From Camarhynchus parvulus (taxonomy: Eukaryota > Chordata > Aves > Passeriformes > Thraupidae), in contig NC_044573.1 in assembly GCF_901933205.1 (NCBI RefSeq), positions 26,781,493-26,845,492 of the forward strand: a stretch of 64,000 bases of DNA, in the 5' to 3' direction. This document shows positions 11,601 through 25,610 of the stretch, in pieces. The notes beneath the pieces are model-generated. The model had not been told where the DNA came from and did not search any database. It saw only the letters and a program-made list of their open reading frames with translations. The first letter of the stretch is position 1. Each line of letters opens with the position of its first letter. The translations under genes and the position numbers were made by a program.

Positions 11601-13366
11601 AGAATGAAAATCAATCTGACTGTTAAACAGAAGGGATAAGAAACAGTGCCACTGAGAGTGTGTTAGTCAGCAATGTGAAATGGGATATCTTTGCAAGAGA
11701 TTGGCTCCAGAGCTGACAATCCTGCAACATGTCAATTCTTTTGAAAGTAAAACCAGCAACTCCTATTAAATACCAGCTAATCTGTAGTGAGTTATGGAAA
11801 CGACTTGCCCATGCACTGTTACTTTACAACAGGGAACAGAGAAGGGGTGAAATAACTCTCTCCATCCCTCCTTTGCTCCAGAGGCTGGCTTTGCAGTACT
11901 GGCTCTGGAAGTCTCCTGCTCTAGCAGCAGAGGCTGATGGAGGACCCCATGCCTCAGGGAGATGGATGCTGCAGCAGCATTGCACCTGAGCCCTGAGCCC
12001 TGAAGCTCAGTGACAGGATCCAGTGTGCATTCACTAATTTCCTCTTCACTCTTGAAGGTGCTGAAGTAAGGAATAAAGAAGATATTTGGGGTGAGACAGT
12101 TTGAAATGGACTCCCTGCTGCCTTCACAACTACAAGTCAGGGTCTCAGTGCAGTTCAGACAGCCTCCCTCCCACTGGGAGAGCAGCACAGCTGGGAAGAG
12201 GATCCCAGGAACTGACCTGCCATACTCAAGGGCATCAAGGTATCTGAATCTTTCTTAATGCTGGAAGAGTAAATTATAAATGTATTTTATTTCAGTGTGA
12301 TGTTAGGCTACAGATGACATTGACATTTACAGGCTTCTTCACAGCTCAGTTTCCAGTTGGCTCTCACGTTTATCTGGTATCTTTATCAGAGACCACCTCC
12401 ACCCCACCCAGCTCCAGCTGAATTCTGCACTGCACTCACAGACAGCCCTTGGCCATATTAAATTTTTAACCTGGGGTGTGGCAGAACCTTTTCCCTGCTA
12501 AGGACTGAAAGCCTTCTGATCACATTTGACAGGGCACAACTTGACACACATTTTTATATTATCCAATAGTAACCAGAAGAATAAATCAAACATGTTGGCA
12601 AGCAGCCTGAAATAAAATCACAAGTCACATTGAGGCCTGACTCCTATCACACCTTCCCTTCTTGTTTCTTTCGGTCTCACTCAGCATTTTAAAACCTTAT
12701 TCTTTCTCAAAGCATCCATCTTAGGCTGAGATCAGGGAGTAAAAGCCATAGGGCTGAAATGCTTTCTTTTCTCCCATTGCCTAGAGATGCAAAGCAACAG
12801 CTGGAAGGGGCCTTGTTCTTCTGGACACAACCCACAATCCTGAACTCCAAAATCTGGCTTCTATTATGTCCACATCAGCCTCCATTTGCCAGCCTATTGC
12901 TGTTGTTTGCTGCTTCTCTTTTAGTTCATTCACCCACTTTTCACTCTTCCTGTGCATCCTGGTTTTTACTCACATCCTCCCCAGCTCTCTTCCTACACTG
13001 TTGCTCCTTCATTTCTTCACTTTTGTAAATTCCAAGGCTGAATCAGCTATTAACACCCAACAGAACAGCTATATCTTCTAGAACAGGGTTTTGACCTCTC
13101 TGTTCATGCTCATATACACACATCCTTTATGTGACTCTTATTTATGAAATACATGCTTAATATAGCAGTAGATGGTTTGTTATCTTCCTGCACCAGGTTG
13201 AGTGATCATTTATTCACACAGGTTTCTGGAAAGGACTAGTATTGGAGCAGTGGTTGGTTCCCTACTCTGTTGTTGCTTGGTACCATGTTCAGGATCATCC
13301 ATGAAAGAAAGGACAAATTAGACCAGTTCAGTCCCACAGGTAAAAGCAGCAAAGGGTAATAAAAAA

Positions 13367-13443
13367 ACTCTAAAAACAAAAACAAACCCAAAGCCAAAAC
13401 AAAACAAAAGAACCACCAACCAACCCACCAACAAAACAAACCA
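13367..13443. repeat. A/C-rich low-complexity tract
   Basis: The + strand is almost entirely A and C (AAAACAAAAC, CCACCAACCAACC and similar), with G nearly absent. It is probably slippage-derived. It is compositionally the reverse complement of the G/T-rich tract at 42955-43053, but the two are not alignable copies. Confidence 0.75.
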
Positions 13444-16400
13444 TGCAAAAGAAAGCAGACAAGAAAAAGTCCTTCAGATAGAAATTAAGGTTAAAGGTTT
13501 AGCAGTCAGAACAGTATCAGAGAGGAGAACTTCATATGACAAATATCACATGATATGCAGGAAAAAGGTGAAGCCAGATGTCACTGAATCTTCAAAAGTT
13601 CCATGTGTTGGCTCCCCTGTATAACTCCTAGGGGGAGGAAGTACTTGTATTCAAAGCCTTCTCTTTCTATATTGTTTCCTAAGTTATACTTACTGCTTGT
13701 GGAGTAAGTGGAAAAATGATCTCCACCTGTTATATCTAAATCTCTTACCCTGTTTGAAGTATACCAGAGCAGAACATCTATCTGACATTTTAAATTAATG
13801 AGACACTTGTGTACTGTCTTAAGCTGTGCCACTGTCAATCAGCTCAATTTTGTTTAATACACTGTGCTCACAAAATGTGTGAAATGTTTTCTAGATAGAA
13901 TGGGAGTGTAATCCTGACCTTTACAAAAGAGTAGAATTTAGATAGCTCATTCTCACTCTTGGCATATTTTACTGCTAAGACATATTTAGCACAGTCTTAA
14001 AATTGAAACTCTTATCAGAGCTAACATAGAATGGAAAGTAAAAGTCAGTAAGAATGTCCCTAAATTAAACTGTATCAGTCTTTCCCACAGTTCCTGTCAT
14101 ATGTTCCAAATGGATGGCAGTCAGATGGTAATTATAAATCACTACTTTCAGTTTTCTAACTTGAGCATGGTCCAAGATAGACAGTGAACACCTCTGAAAT
14201 AGCTTATACTGTCACCTCAAAGACTTCAGGAAGATGTTAGGTTTGCTGTCATTCTGTAGGACTTACAAGGCAAAATCTGAAAAGTGTCTTCTCACATAAG
14301 GTTTTTGTACCCCTTTGCAGTTTGAGAAGGTGTTGGGCAGCAGAGACTCTGGAATAATCTTCTGTGAACTCAGGAAGATGGTACTATACCATGTCATTCT
14401 TAAGTCACATTTGAATTCTTTTTCAGGAACAGCACTAGAAACTTTTTTTTTTTTAATGAAAGTTATTGGCATTCATGGTGGGGAGCAGGAGGCATCCTGC
14501 TGAGTGGATTTTAGACAATTTTTTGGATCAAATTCTATCTGTCACTAACTCACAGAAATATATTAATAGTGCTCAGAGGATCATGAATTGCTGTCTTGAT
14601 CTGTGAAAAATACAGACTGGGTAAGTTTCCTACTTGCAGTTTCCTCTTCCACAGCTCGCAGGATCTTGTGAAATGTTCCAGCAGATTTGGGCTGGAGTAA
14701 TACTAGAACAGCTATAGAAAGTGCTGGATACACAAAAATGGAGCAATGGACAGTAGAGGCTCTTCCAAAAGGAAGCTTGAGAACATATAAATATATTTCA
14801 AACAAAAGTTCTGAACCTGGTGAAATTTGTGCAGAGGCTTAACATTTTACTTAGTGACTAACTCTATTTAAATCAATGAGGCTCTTCACAGCATGTAAAA
14901 CTTGACACATACACAAGGCTTTACAGGATGAGGGCCAAATATTTTTTTAAAGAGTGTGACTTGCTTGGAGACATTCCAGAAGAAAAAGAACCATGTGGAG
15001 CTCTCTATAAAATTGTTGGCACCATTCTGCTTATTAAATAGACATGAATTCACTCAAACAAAATAAGGTCTAGACATTTATATCATGTATGTGGAAGTTT
15101 GTGCCTATTCCTAAGTTTAAAAAAAAGTGATAATGCTTCTAGATTTGTAGGTTGGGTTAAATTCTTGTAAATATTCATTTAAAATTTTATAGGCTTCCCT
15201 CTCTTACCTATTTTAGTATCTTACCTATAGTTCCTCTCTCAGGCTAAGTTTGCTCTGTGAGCCAGTAAATTGCTGTAAGTTTCAAGCTGACATGGAAAAT
15301 AACTTCTATTATTTATTTTATTATCTTAGATGTGGCAAAACATAAAACTTCCTATCACACCTCAAGTTAATTCCATGCTGAGACAAGAATTTGTTGTTCA
15401 ATTTGCAGCTTGTATATTGAAGAGCAATATATTCATTTCAGGAACAGAGTCTAATTTTAGCTCCATATTGAAGATGTGATGAAAAGGCAAATGCTGGGAG
15501 TGTCAGTAGGACTTTTCAAGAGCAAGCCCAATATAGTTCTTGAACTCTAGAATGATTGTGAGATGAAAGAAATCACAGAATAGAGTTTACTGATCTAGGT
15601 GGAACCTGTTACATACCTGAAATTATTTACCCCCCCAGCTGTTATCATGGGCATGGCCTCAAACTACTTCAGATAAATGTGTCAACATTAGAGCTCTCCA
15701 AGAAAACAGAAATAGTCATTTGGCCCACTGGGTGCTGGGCTGCTGGTGGGTAGCTGCTGCCAGCACTTTAAATAAGAGGGGACACAGGTGGAACATCTGG
15801 CAACAGCAGCTACTTTTTTTAATCACGCAGGCCACAGGTCACATTGTACCACAGCTCACAAAATCAGTAACTTTTAGCAAAGGTTTACTTCACCTCAAGG
15901 TGTCTTGAGATCAGATTCAAAAACTTCTGCAGACAGGAACCCAGCAGGATCTTCACAAGCCCCCAGGTGCTTGCTTTCAATTGGTTTCTCACTGGGACTG
16001 TCTTTGTAGGAATATTTTAAAAACAGTTCAAAAATATGGCATTAGGTGTCTTAAGGCACACTACTTCAGGCTGCCAGATGCTGCCTTTTGGGTAATTGGT
16101 TTTCAACTACAGTTAGGGCAGCTGTCCCATAACCATAGCAAAATCCTCTATTCCTCCCAGTCTGGGAATGTAGGAGACCTGGATGGGTTAATAGGGAGAC
16201 TTGCTACATGAACCAGGTACATTTTAGTGAACAGAATTGCACAGAATGTCTTGGAAGTCTTCTTCTTCTGTGACAATCCCTGTGAGTTTTTCAACAGATA
16301 TAGCACCCCACATATACAGGGAAAAGAATAGCTTCTTCACCAGCTGGGTTGGGTTTGATGCTTCAAAATCACCCTGAAACAAGGGTTCCTTCCCTTCTAT

Positions 16401-16730
16401 AGGCATACTTTTCAGAGCAATTTCTGCATTCCTATTTTTAAAAGTTGCACATTTTGAAGATATGGGAACACATGCTCTTTGCAAGATAATCTCCAGCTCC
16501 TTCCCCACTCCATACTGTCACACTGCTCAAAACCAATTTTAATGCATTGCTGCAAAGTCTGTTATAGAAATGTATATAATCTATATGATGACTTGCCTGA
16601 GAAAAAATGGGGAATATTGCCAAGAAAGGTAACTGCATTTTCAAGGTTTCAGAGTGTTTAGAGGTGGAAGTATTGAATCCAGAGCAATGTCCTTGGAAAC
16701 TATACAGCAAACACAAGGATCAGCAGAGTA

Positions 16731-16744
16731 GCACTAGATGGCAC
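16731..16744 (+). promoter_or_regulatory. Candidate CTCF binding site
   Basis: GCACTAGATGGCAC fits the CTCF core pattern (C-C-A-S-Y-A-G-R-K-G-G-C-R) at all but the first position, with flanks that are not low-complexity. It lies about 10 kb upstream of the SOCS5 promoter, where a boundary element would be plausible. Motif evidence only. Confidence 0.35.
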
Positions 16745-19700
16745 TACAGTAATTTTCACTCAAAAAGCAGAGGCCAAGCCCAGGGAATAATGGACTCGGG
16801 TCCAGCTCTGAATGGGAAGCTCAGATTTACCATCCACATTTTACTTGTATGGCCTAGGGAGATTCTGAGGAATATGAGGTGTAGCAGTCTTTCCAAGGAT
16901 TAAAATATAGAGCCTTTAGTTGGTTGATAAGTGATGTAATACAGATGATGAAGACTGGAAAGCTACCTGAATGTTTTGATTTCACAAAGTGAGACCACAA
17001 GGTACCTGAAAATCTGTTGTGTTCTACTGAATCCAAGGTAAGAATATCTAGATTCAGAATATCAAAAAGCATCTCACTCAAAGGTATACCAAAAGTGTTA
17101 GTTGTTGTTTGGGCAATCAGACAGTTCATTGTCTGTCTGCAGGTACAAACTGCCTGTTTGTAATTGCAGTGGTTTGTACTTAAAAGTGAAAATTTGACTT
17201 CCTTGACCAAATTCAGCTGGATTTTGGGACTAACCTCATAGCTTACATTTCCTGTCACACAAAGTTAAATGCTGGCTGTTGCCAATTTCTGGTAATGTTT
17301 CCCACGGGTGATAGCTAACAGCAAAGCTCAATACATATCTTGTTCTTATAACAGTCAATATAGCTCATTATCTCTAGCACATTGATTTGAGAGCTTTTGG
17401 AATTTTGCAGAGGTACAGTCTTTACACAGGCAGAACTGAGTGATTCTGTAGCTTACATTATCAAATACATATAGGAGAAAATAGAGCCTGTCAAGAAAGT
17501 CATACTCATTCTTGTAGGCTGAACCACTTTAAACTAAATTCATATGTTTGTGGCATTGAAAAAAACCCGTGGTCTACCTCAGTTTTCAATTCTAAAACAC
17601 TGTAGAACCAGATTTATAAATCTTGAAATTCCTTTAAAAGAAATATCCAAGTGCAGATTATTCACTGCAACAGCACTACAAGTTATTTTTACAATATAAT
17701 TATTTTTCTATTATTTCTATAAGTTATATTTTGCCTTCCGTTATGCTCCAGGTTCAAATCCTCAAGGGTAATTATTATCTATTTCACTTGAATCAGTGGG
17801 AGTTAGATATTTCAAAGATAGGAAACTCTGACATTTAAATTTTAAGGCAAGTTCAATATGAATGTTTGAGTTTCTTCAAGTAAATCTTGTTCTAGTCATA
17901 CAGCTGCATATACTTTAGGGATATTGCCAGCTAAAAGTCCACTTACTTGTCAGTCAAAAACAACCAAAAAAACCCTACTAGTACATTCCTTTACAAGAAT
18001 GGTCTTTATCAATGGAAGTAGCCTGACTGGAGACAATACAGTCACTTAGGTAAATAAGCACTGGAACCAGTAGTATTTGACCATAAGCTCTGCTCTCACC
18101 CAGCCACTGTGTGGAGGTTAACTCAATGGGCTTTCATCCCAAAAATGCTGAAGAGGGTTAAGAGCATAAAAATCTAGCATTGCACCCTTGCTTCAAACTG
18201 CCAACACTTAAATAGCATCATTTAGTAATAAATGAGATGCCCCTTGTGCTGGAATTGGACTGTTTGCCCATGCAAGGCTAAAGCTGTGGTAAAGATGAGA
18301 AACATATGATCTCCAAAAACACTTTAAACTGTCTCTTTCGGTCATGAGCCACTGCTCTTTGAAACGATTCCTGTGTGGCTCTGAGCACATCCTGAGAAAA
18401 TGTTCTGGTTGTCCTACTTCTTCTAATGTGTTCTCTAATAAGGGCTCCTTTTAATCTGTGCTTTAAATCTCCTTTAATCTGGTCATGGTTTCACACTTTG
18501 AGATGTTTCACTGAGGCCTCCTCTCACCTCAGAAGAGGCTTGAAAACAACCATAACTTGCTGCTTGCTTTCTCAGACATGTCTGTGACTCTGTTTCTGGT
18601 GTCCACGTTGGTGCTGATAGGCACTGCAGGCTCCATCCTAGATGCAGGAATGGTCTGTGTAGCTGGCAATGAAGCGTGGCACTCTTGGAATTACTTGGTG
18701 AAGGTCTGATGAGACATGCAGTTTGTTGTTCCCATTTTGCAACCTGGGTGACTTAACCAAAGTCAATCCCAAGAAACCATTTGAAGTCCCAAATGGCATC
18801 TGGAAAAGATCCCCAACAATGTGGTATGCAGGTGGGAAACAACAACAATGCCCCAAAGCTCACTGTTTTCTTTGTCACTGCACCAGAACAGAGTGACAAC
18901 GGAGGTGGAACAGCAAGGCCAGCTCCAGTGGAGGTGTATCAGTGCCCAGCTGTGCAGGCTTGGAAAGAGCACTCTGCTTGACAGATGTGCTCAGTGCATT
19001 GCTAGTGACATTGGCAAACCACTCTGGGTCTGTGTGGGTGTGGGTGTGTGAGGCAGGAGAGCCAGGAGTTGTCTTACCTGGCTCTATCACCAGGTAACTC
19101 GCCTAAACTAAACCTATGCTCTCTTAGTGCCAATGGCAAGGTAGGTAGGCTAATAAATATATTTTGTTCCAACCTAGGAGACAAAGATTAAAAAACTACT
19201 TTAGAAGGTTATTAGCTACTATTTAGTTAGCTGAACATGTGATAAAAGTTTCCCCTCACTAAAAAAATAAGTCAATCGTGAAATATTTTCAAAATATAGC
19301 ACATTTAAGACAATCTAATTCCCTTCTAGGTTAAATATTCACATCTAAAACTTTCCCCACTTCTTCAATTTTTCTGTTGTCCTGAATTTTATCCCTCTTC
19401 ATTTCCAACCTAGCCTGTTTCACTCCTCCTCAGACAGCCTGGGCTACCTGGGGATCACCATAGTGCTGCTGGCCTTATTGAGGTGCTTGAGGCTGTTTAG
19501 CTGCCTTCAGAAATCACATTAGTAGCCACTAACACCAACCATTACTGATTATCATCAGATTTCTATGAAAGTAAAATATCTAAATCCTAAATCCTATATT
19601 GCTGATCTTCAGGGCTTTGAAAACACAGAACAAGTTCAAAACTTCTTTGCTGCAAGTGCGGAAATCTCCAAGTGGAGTGAAACCACCAATCAGAATGTCT

Positions 19701-22700
19701 CCCAAACTACCTTGTGGTAGGCACTGCCTCAGAAGAATACAGCCTGCACAGATATTCTTGGGGACTGTCCAGCTGCTTTGATTTTTTACACTCAAATTAT
19801 GCTGACAACCAAGTGACCTGGAGAACAAAGAGATTTTTTAGAGCTATTTTGTAGGTTGTTCGGTAAAAAACCTTTGTCAGTGTAACGCAGCCCTGTTGAT
19901 GCTGGTGTCAGGCATCACACACAATTTTGCTTCACCTCTCTCCAAGTAACGGTGATTTCTGCAGATTAAAATTGCTCTTATAAGTGCTGAAAACCAGTCT
20001 TCCATGTTGAATCATGGAAGGCATGGTCTGCCAATCCTGCAGTACAGTGGACAGTCAGAGGGACAAAGCACTGAAAATACAATCCTGGCATGCATCTGGG
20101 TGGTGTTAATTAGGCTTCAACCCAACCTCCTCCTACTGTTGCTGGAGCCTGAAAAATTGTGCAAATGCATTGCTGCTGAAGAAAGGAAGGAAAATGAAAC
20201 AAGTGCAGAGAACAGAACGACCAGCTCACATTAGTATTCTGCCCCTGTGAAATAAACCAGATCCTTCAGACTAAACAGGCACAAACCAAGGTCTCCTCGG
20301 GAATACATCTGCTTGAATAGGACTGTCTCTAATCTCAGCAGTACCTCAAATTCCCTTTGAGAAAAGCATTTTGGGAGTCTTTAAATTTTTAATTGTTCCT
20401 CGTTTTCCGTGAAACAGCACTGTGCCTCAAGCACTCTAATAACATTCCTGGCTTGCTCTGCTGTAACAATCTGTAAAAACTCATCCAGTCAGATGATTTG
20501 GAGTTTAATATCAAATTGCTTTGGAGAACATTCATGGTTGGAAGTGCATAATAATATGTTTTATTATTGCTGTAAAAAAAAAAAAAAAGCTAGAAGAGAA
20601 GTGGTTTGCTTTCATCCACTGGGGAGCTCTGCTTTGTTATTGCATTCTGTGCAATGATAATTAATGATTCCACAACCAGCACTAAAAAAAAAAAATGTTC
20701 CCTGGCTAAAATTTTCAAAAGTAACTAATGGTTTGAGGTTTCTTTGCTTTTATGTATTCAGTTTGAAATACCTTGAAGATGGACCTGGTTTTCAGAAAAT
20801 GCTAAGCACTGATTTTCTGCAAATGGTTGAGCTCCCTCTCAAAACCTTCAGACCCTGTCATTTTAAGACCTTGGTAGATACTGTTTACTGGTGACAAAAG
20901 TATGCCAACTCATGAATTAGTAACAGAGCACCAGATTAGATCACAAATAAATCCATTTCAAAGGAAAATATATTAAATTATACCTTCCTTGCACCTGCCA
21001 GAACAGACTTCTCAACTCTTAGGATGATTGGAAGTTACTTAATGAACAAGCAAACAAGCAAAAGAGGGTAGGCTAGGGACCGGTTCTAGCAGTTGCTTTG
21101 TATTACTCAGTAAAAGAAAGATGAAGAATTCATACTACAGTCTTGGGTGGTGCTTGGACATGTCAGAGTACTTTTGAGTGTCACTGCATGTGTTGTGCCT
21201 GCCTGAAGCTGTCCTGGAGCCTGGCTGTCCTTTTTCTGGCAGGAGGAGTCACTATTAACACCTATGCAAAGTGGGGAACCTGCAACCAAATCAGAAAGTT
21301 GATGTTTCAGCCTTGATGTCGATGCTTATTCAAAGTACAGAACAATGGAGAAAGGAGCATCATAGGTGTTCTTATTTCATCCACCCAAATGACTCAGCTT
21401 CCAAAAAAATCAGAAAGGCTTCTAGGTCTTTTCCCCAGCTGAGCTGCAGTGGAGGAGGCAGAGGAAAGCAAAGGACTGGAAAGCAAGTAACCAGCTCTTC
21501 CTCCACCACAGTGATTACATTGGGCTATCCTTATTTCATGCCCCTCTATTTCTAGTCATGTTCAGTTAGCCCAGATTAAAAATACTTGGATTTATATCAT
21601 CCAGTTTGGTCCAGTCACTTTACCAGCCTTGCATTTTCTTTGAAGGGCAGTCCCTGGCAAGGGCAGGTGTACTGGATGTTCAGGTCAACATTTCAAAAAA
21701 ATAGGTTTCTTCTGATACTTGAGGTTCTTGCATTCTTAAGTGCAACCTTGCCTTCTCTTTATTTAGGCAAGATAGAACTTCTGGTCCTGTAAAATTAATG
21801 TCAGTCTGCTTGTGAACAAACAGATCACCAAGCTGTGACTGATTTTATGTGTAAGCAAAGCTGCCAGAGATCAGTGAGGGCAAAGCAGGGCAGCACTTGG
21901 TGGGTGAAGGTGCCCAGCAGGAGCTGGCTGGCCTGCTGATGAGGGTTCCTCCATTCTTAATCCTGAAGCTGTGCCATGTTGGGATTATTTTTGTTAGACA
22001 CCAGAGAAGACCCTGCATTTGCTCTACCTTTCCCAGGATTGTCCACTTTTGCTTTGCAGAGGTCTCTGTCCCTATTGCAAGTCCCTCTTGCCAGATCTTG
22101 TGGTTTATCTAGTACATGCTCATCAGCCTTTTGCTTCAAGGTATCCTTTGCTGACGGGATTTATCCACAGACACCAAGATTTCCTCAGAAGGATAATGAA
22201 AGTACTTATTGTTTTACTCCTCCTCTCTTTCCTTGCTATTATATTAGGTCTTCCATCACTAATTATTCTTCTCTGCCTGGCTGAAGTAGAGAGTAATGCT
22301 CATCTCACTCTGAATGGAAAAAGACTGGAAGTAAGGAGGCAGCATGGAGTACTCACACTACTGATGACTGCCCTGATTCCCATGGGCAATCCTCTGGCTT
22401 GGTGTGTCACCATGGCCTAGAAAAAGCACCCTAGCACAGGAAATTCCTGCCACTGTAGCTGCACCTCAGTTCCACAGACACACAGATTTCTGGGCACAGA
22501 TGATGGGTCTGCAGAGAAGGCTGCTTGCCACATCAGCCAGAATTTAAAAGTGTTCTTTTGCCTTGCTGAACTCCAATTCAGTTTTACAACCCCTGACAAT
22601 GACGTTTCATACGTGGCTGATGCTGTTAGGAGTGAGGGGAGCACATGTACATTGACTAACTTCATCAAACTTAGTAAGTTCCATCTGGAATGAAAATGTT

Positions 22701-24129
22701 TTATTTAAGATCATCATAAGATCTATGCCTGCATTTGCTTTCTCAGAATTGCTCTAGGCTGAAGAGAGGATAAACTCTGGACAAGGAAGTGGGAGAGAGT
22801 GCTTGGGGCCAGAGCTGCAGAGGTTGCCAGGGTCAGACAATTTGCAACACAGAAGCAGGATCAGGCAGGGATGCACGGAGCAGCAACAATCCAGCAGATT
22901 TGGGTTAAGGAAACGTGGTTAATGTGGCAGCTCGGGGCTGGTGAAGCAAGCAAGCATGGTGGCCCATAGCACAGCAAGTGGGCAGTGTCACCCAGGAGTG
23001 GCAGACTGAGGGCACTGTGCACAGCATGCCCCGCAGCGCTGCATTGTTGGCAGCACACACCCCGGGCTGGCGGCGTGCCTGGGAAATAAACACTGAAAGA
23101 TGAAAGCAAGCCAATGTGGGAGGTAGCAGCCAGCTCAGTTTCCAGCCTCTGATCACCTTCTTCCAAGTGGTGTTTCCTCACAGCATCCCCTTGTCCTCCT
23201 ACAATGCACAGATCATTGCCCTCCATCAGGAAAATTAGTTGCCGTATGAAAGAGGGGGTTGCCCAGAAATTTCCCCAGGGAATTGCTTTTCATTCGAGGG
23301 TGTGTGCACACCCTGAGAAAGGAGGTGATCTGATTTCTTCCAATAGGCTCATTGCAGCCTCATAGTTTGGAGCACCCACCACAGTCCATGGCTTTCTCAT
23401 ATCCTTCCCAGTGTTACTGGCAGAGCTCGTCAGATGCCCCACACATTAGTAGAGAACAGCCGCAGCAAGTTCCATCCTGCTTTGAGGGCTCAGAGCTGGT
23501 CCCTTACATCAACGCTTCCTCACAAAATCAAAGTATATCCTACAGCTGTGTGGGTCAGGTTGGTGGAGCCTGGGCATGATAACCACCAGCTGCACAGCCT
23601 CCATCCTGCTGAGCTCTGCCCACAGCCTAGCTCTGCTGGTATTAGGAACGGTATTAAGAATTTTTCTTCTTCTTTATAGCATGTAGCAGCCTATTTCATT
23701 TCTTTTCCTCCATCCTATCATCAGATCTTTAAAATGAAACAGTCTTTAAAACAGTTGATTATTTCCCTCCAGCCAGTTGTAAGTTCTTTGCCCTAGTAGC
23801 AGGCCAGCATGGCAGGTGTTTTCATTAGATGAAAACTGTTGGCTGAACCTTAATCCTGACAAAAATGGTAACATCAAGGGGACCCGCTCTACAAATATAA
23901 GATGTAGCAAATCTGAGGGTTTATATTACTAAAACTTTATACTTCTGAAAAGTTTTAAGTATCTAGCATAAAAATTTTACCGCATACTGGAAATGAAAGT
24001 GCTACCATTTGCTACAGAATTAATTAAGAAGTGAAACAGCCAGTAAGTTGAAGTTAAAATTGACTTATGGAACTTTTATACAAGTGGAGTCAGTGTTGGA
24101 TAACTGCAGAAAAGACTGTTGTGGTTTAA

Positions 24130-24590
24130 CCCCTGCCTTCATCCTCTTTATGTCTTCCCTTCAGGTATTTATACACATCAGTAAGATCCTCTTCTAAGCC
24201 TTCTCTCATCCAGCCAGAACAGCCCCATCTTCTCCAGCCCCTGTTCACAGCAGAGGTACTCCAATCCCCTAATACCTTAGCAACCCTCTATTGAACTCCC
24301 TCCAGCAGCTTTGTATCTCCCTTGTACTGGGGAGCTTTGCAGGTTCAGCCTCACCAGTGCTGAGGACAGGAGCAGAATCAACTCCCTCAACCTGCTGGCA
24401 CCATGCAGCCCTGGATACTGTTATCCTTCTCTCCATCAAGGGCATGTTGCTGGCTCCTGTTCAACTTGGTACCTACCAGGACCTTCAGGACCTTCCCACA
24501 AAGCTGCTGGGACAGCCCCCTGCATGTACAGGCATCTGGGGCTGCTGCTCCCCAGGTGCAGGACTTTGCACTTCCCCATGTTGAACTGTT
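24130..24590 (-). mobile_element. CR1 LINE fragment (3' half)
   Basis: Read on the - strand this follows the avian CR1 consensus. The stretch around 24541-24590 is the reverse complement of 'aacaagg.caagtgcagggtcctgcacctggg'. It then runs through the region encoding the CR1 reverse-transcriptase C-terminus and on to 'tgtgtataaatacctgaaggg' near 24160. The + strand phrases TTGTACTGGGGAG, CCTCACCAGTGCTGAG and GAACAGCCCCATCTTCTCCA are the familiar reverse-complement signature. The copy lacks both the 5' end and the terminal 3' repeats and carries many substitutions, so it is inactive. Boundaries are approximate. Confidence 0.85.
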
Positions 24591-25059
24591 AACCAGATCC
24601 TGGCTATGCTGGCTCTATATTTATTTTGCCTGTTGTTGCTACGTGTTAGCACATTCTTGCACTGTTTATGTAGGGCTGCCAAGTGGCAATTCAGCTGCAT
24701 TTGTGCGGGGTGCACATGAATCCTTCATGAGTGCTACCCTGCTCTAGAAATGTAAATTCACACATTGGCCTCATCAGAATCATTTTGAATGCAACTAACA
24801 TCAATTATGTATGTTTCATTATATTTTTCATCCTCTTCCAAGGTGCAGAATTGCTTATACAGTGTATTATTTCATCTTTGGGGTTTTTTGCTGGTAATGT
24901 ATATGCTAGGCTGTGTTCTGTATGCTGAAGTATTTTAAGCTGTCTCTTCTTCAAGCTAATCCAGGGTGGTTATCTCAGATTCTGCTCACAGGGCAAGTGC
25001 TGCCCCTTCCCCTGGGCTCTTCCTTGGTGGCTTCCACTGAACTTGTTTTAGTTTGTTGA
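24591..25059. other. Spacer between two CR1 copies, nothing recognised
   Basis: AT-rich sequence separating two CR1 fragments that lie in the same orientation. No gene or repeat is recognisable. Parts may be very degraded CR1. Confidence 0.5.
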
Positions 25060-25610
25060 GATTTTCCTTGCATTTTGCGACCCCAAACTGGATGCACTAT
25101 TCCACAAGTAGCTGAGCAGATAAATAATCACTTTCTTTGGCCTACTGGCTATGCTTCCAGCGGCATGACCTGAGATGCTCTTGGCCTGACACTGCTGGCT
25201 CATGGCACATGTGCTGTCCAACCAGACCCCACATCCTTTCCTGCAAAGCTGCCCCACAGCCCATCAGTCCCCACCCTCTACTGTTGCAGAGGCCTGTTCC
25301 TTCCCAAGTGCAGGACCTGTCAAATTTCCTTGTGTTCATCCTTGCTGAGTTTCACAGGCTTCCTGTCAGGTCATTCCCCACCCAGTCTAGATCCATTGAA
25401 ATGGCAGCTCTGTCCTTCAGCCCTCACCGTTCCTGCTTTAGCACCACCTGCAAGCTTGTTGAGCACACACTGTGTCCTCCTCAAAAACCTCTGAGAAAGA
25501 TGCCGAGAGAACCGGCTCCTGCCATTCTCCACTTGCTGCTGCCGCCCAGTAGAGTAAACCCTGGACCCTTCCCTGTGAGCCTGACATCCCTGCTTCCTTT
25601 CTCATCTGAG
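25060..25610 (-). mobile_element. Second CR1 LINE fragment, older
   Basis: CR1 reverse-complement signatures are present in order on the + strand: CCCCAAACTGGATGCACTAT, CTACTGGCTATGCTTCC, ACACTGCTGGCTCATGGCAC, CAAGTGCAGGACCTGTC and CTTGCTGAGTTTCACAGGC. It covers part of the same CR1 interval as the copy at 24130-24590, so the two are independent insertions and not one split element. It is more diverged than its neighbour. The 197-codon + strand open frame across it (25137-25730) is antisense to the LINE and is not a gene. Confidence 0.8.

Larger units (their letters stand above)
8636..24129. other. Intergenic DNA, no gene recognised
   Basis: Fifteen kilobases of AT-rich sequence without a supportable gene. 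Open frames reach about 140 codons (for example - strand 11766-12188 and + strand 22019-22420) but have no recognisable domain, no partner exons and overlapping competitors. An AC-rich tract (13367-13443), short A runs (20574-20588 and near 20683) and a GC-richer patch (22.78-23.16 kb) are the only compositional features. A CTCF-like motif lies at 16731-16744. Confidence 0.55.

Noticed and set aside
17751..17761. GGTTCAAATCC, a perfect tRNA/SINE B-box
   Set aside because: No A-box at the proper distance upstream and no cloverleaf can be folded; the surroundings are plain AT-rich sequence.
22019..22420. 133-codon + strand frame with a hydrophobic segment
   Set aside because: Two other overlapping + strand frames are also open, there is no family resemblance, and no splice or promoter context supports it. 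A Leu/Ile-rich stretch is expected by chance in T-rich DNA.
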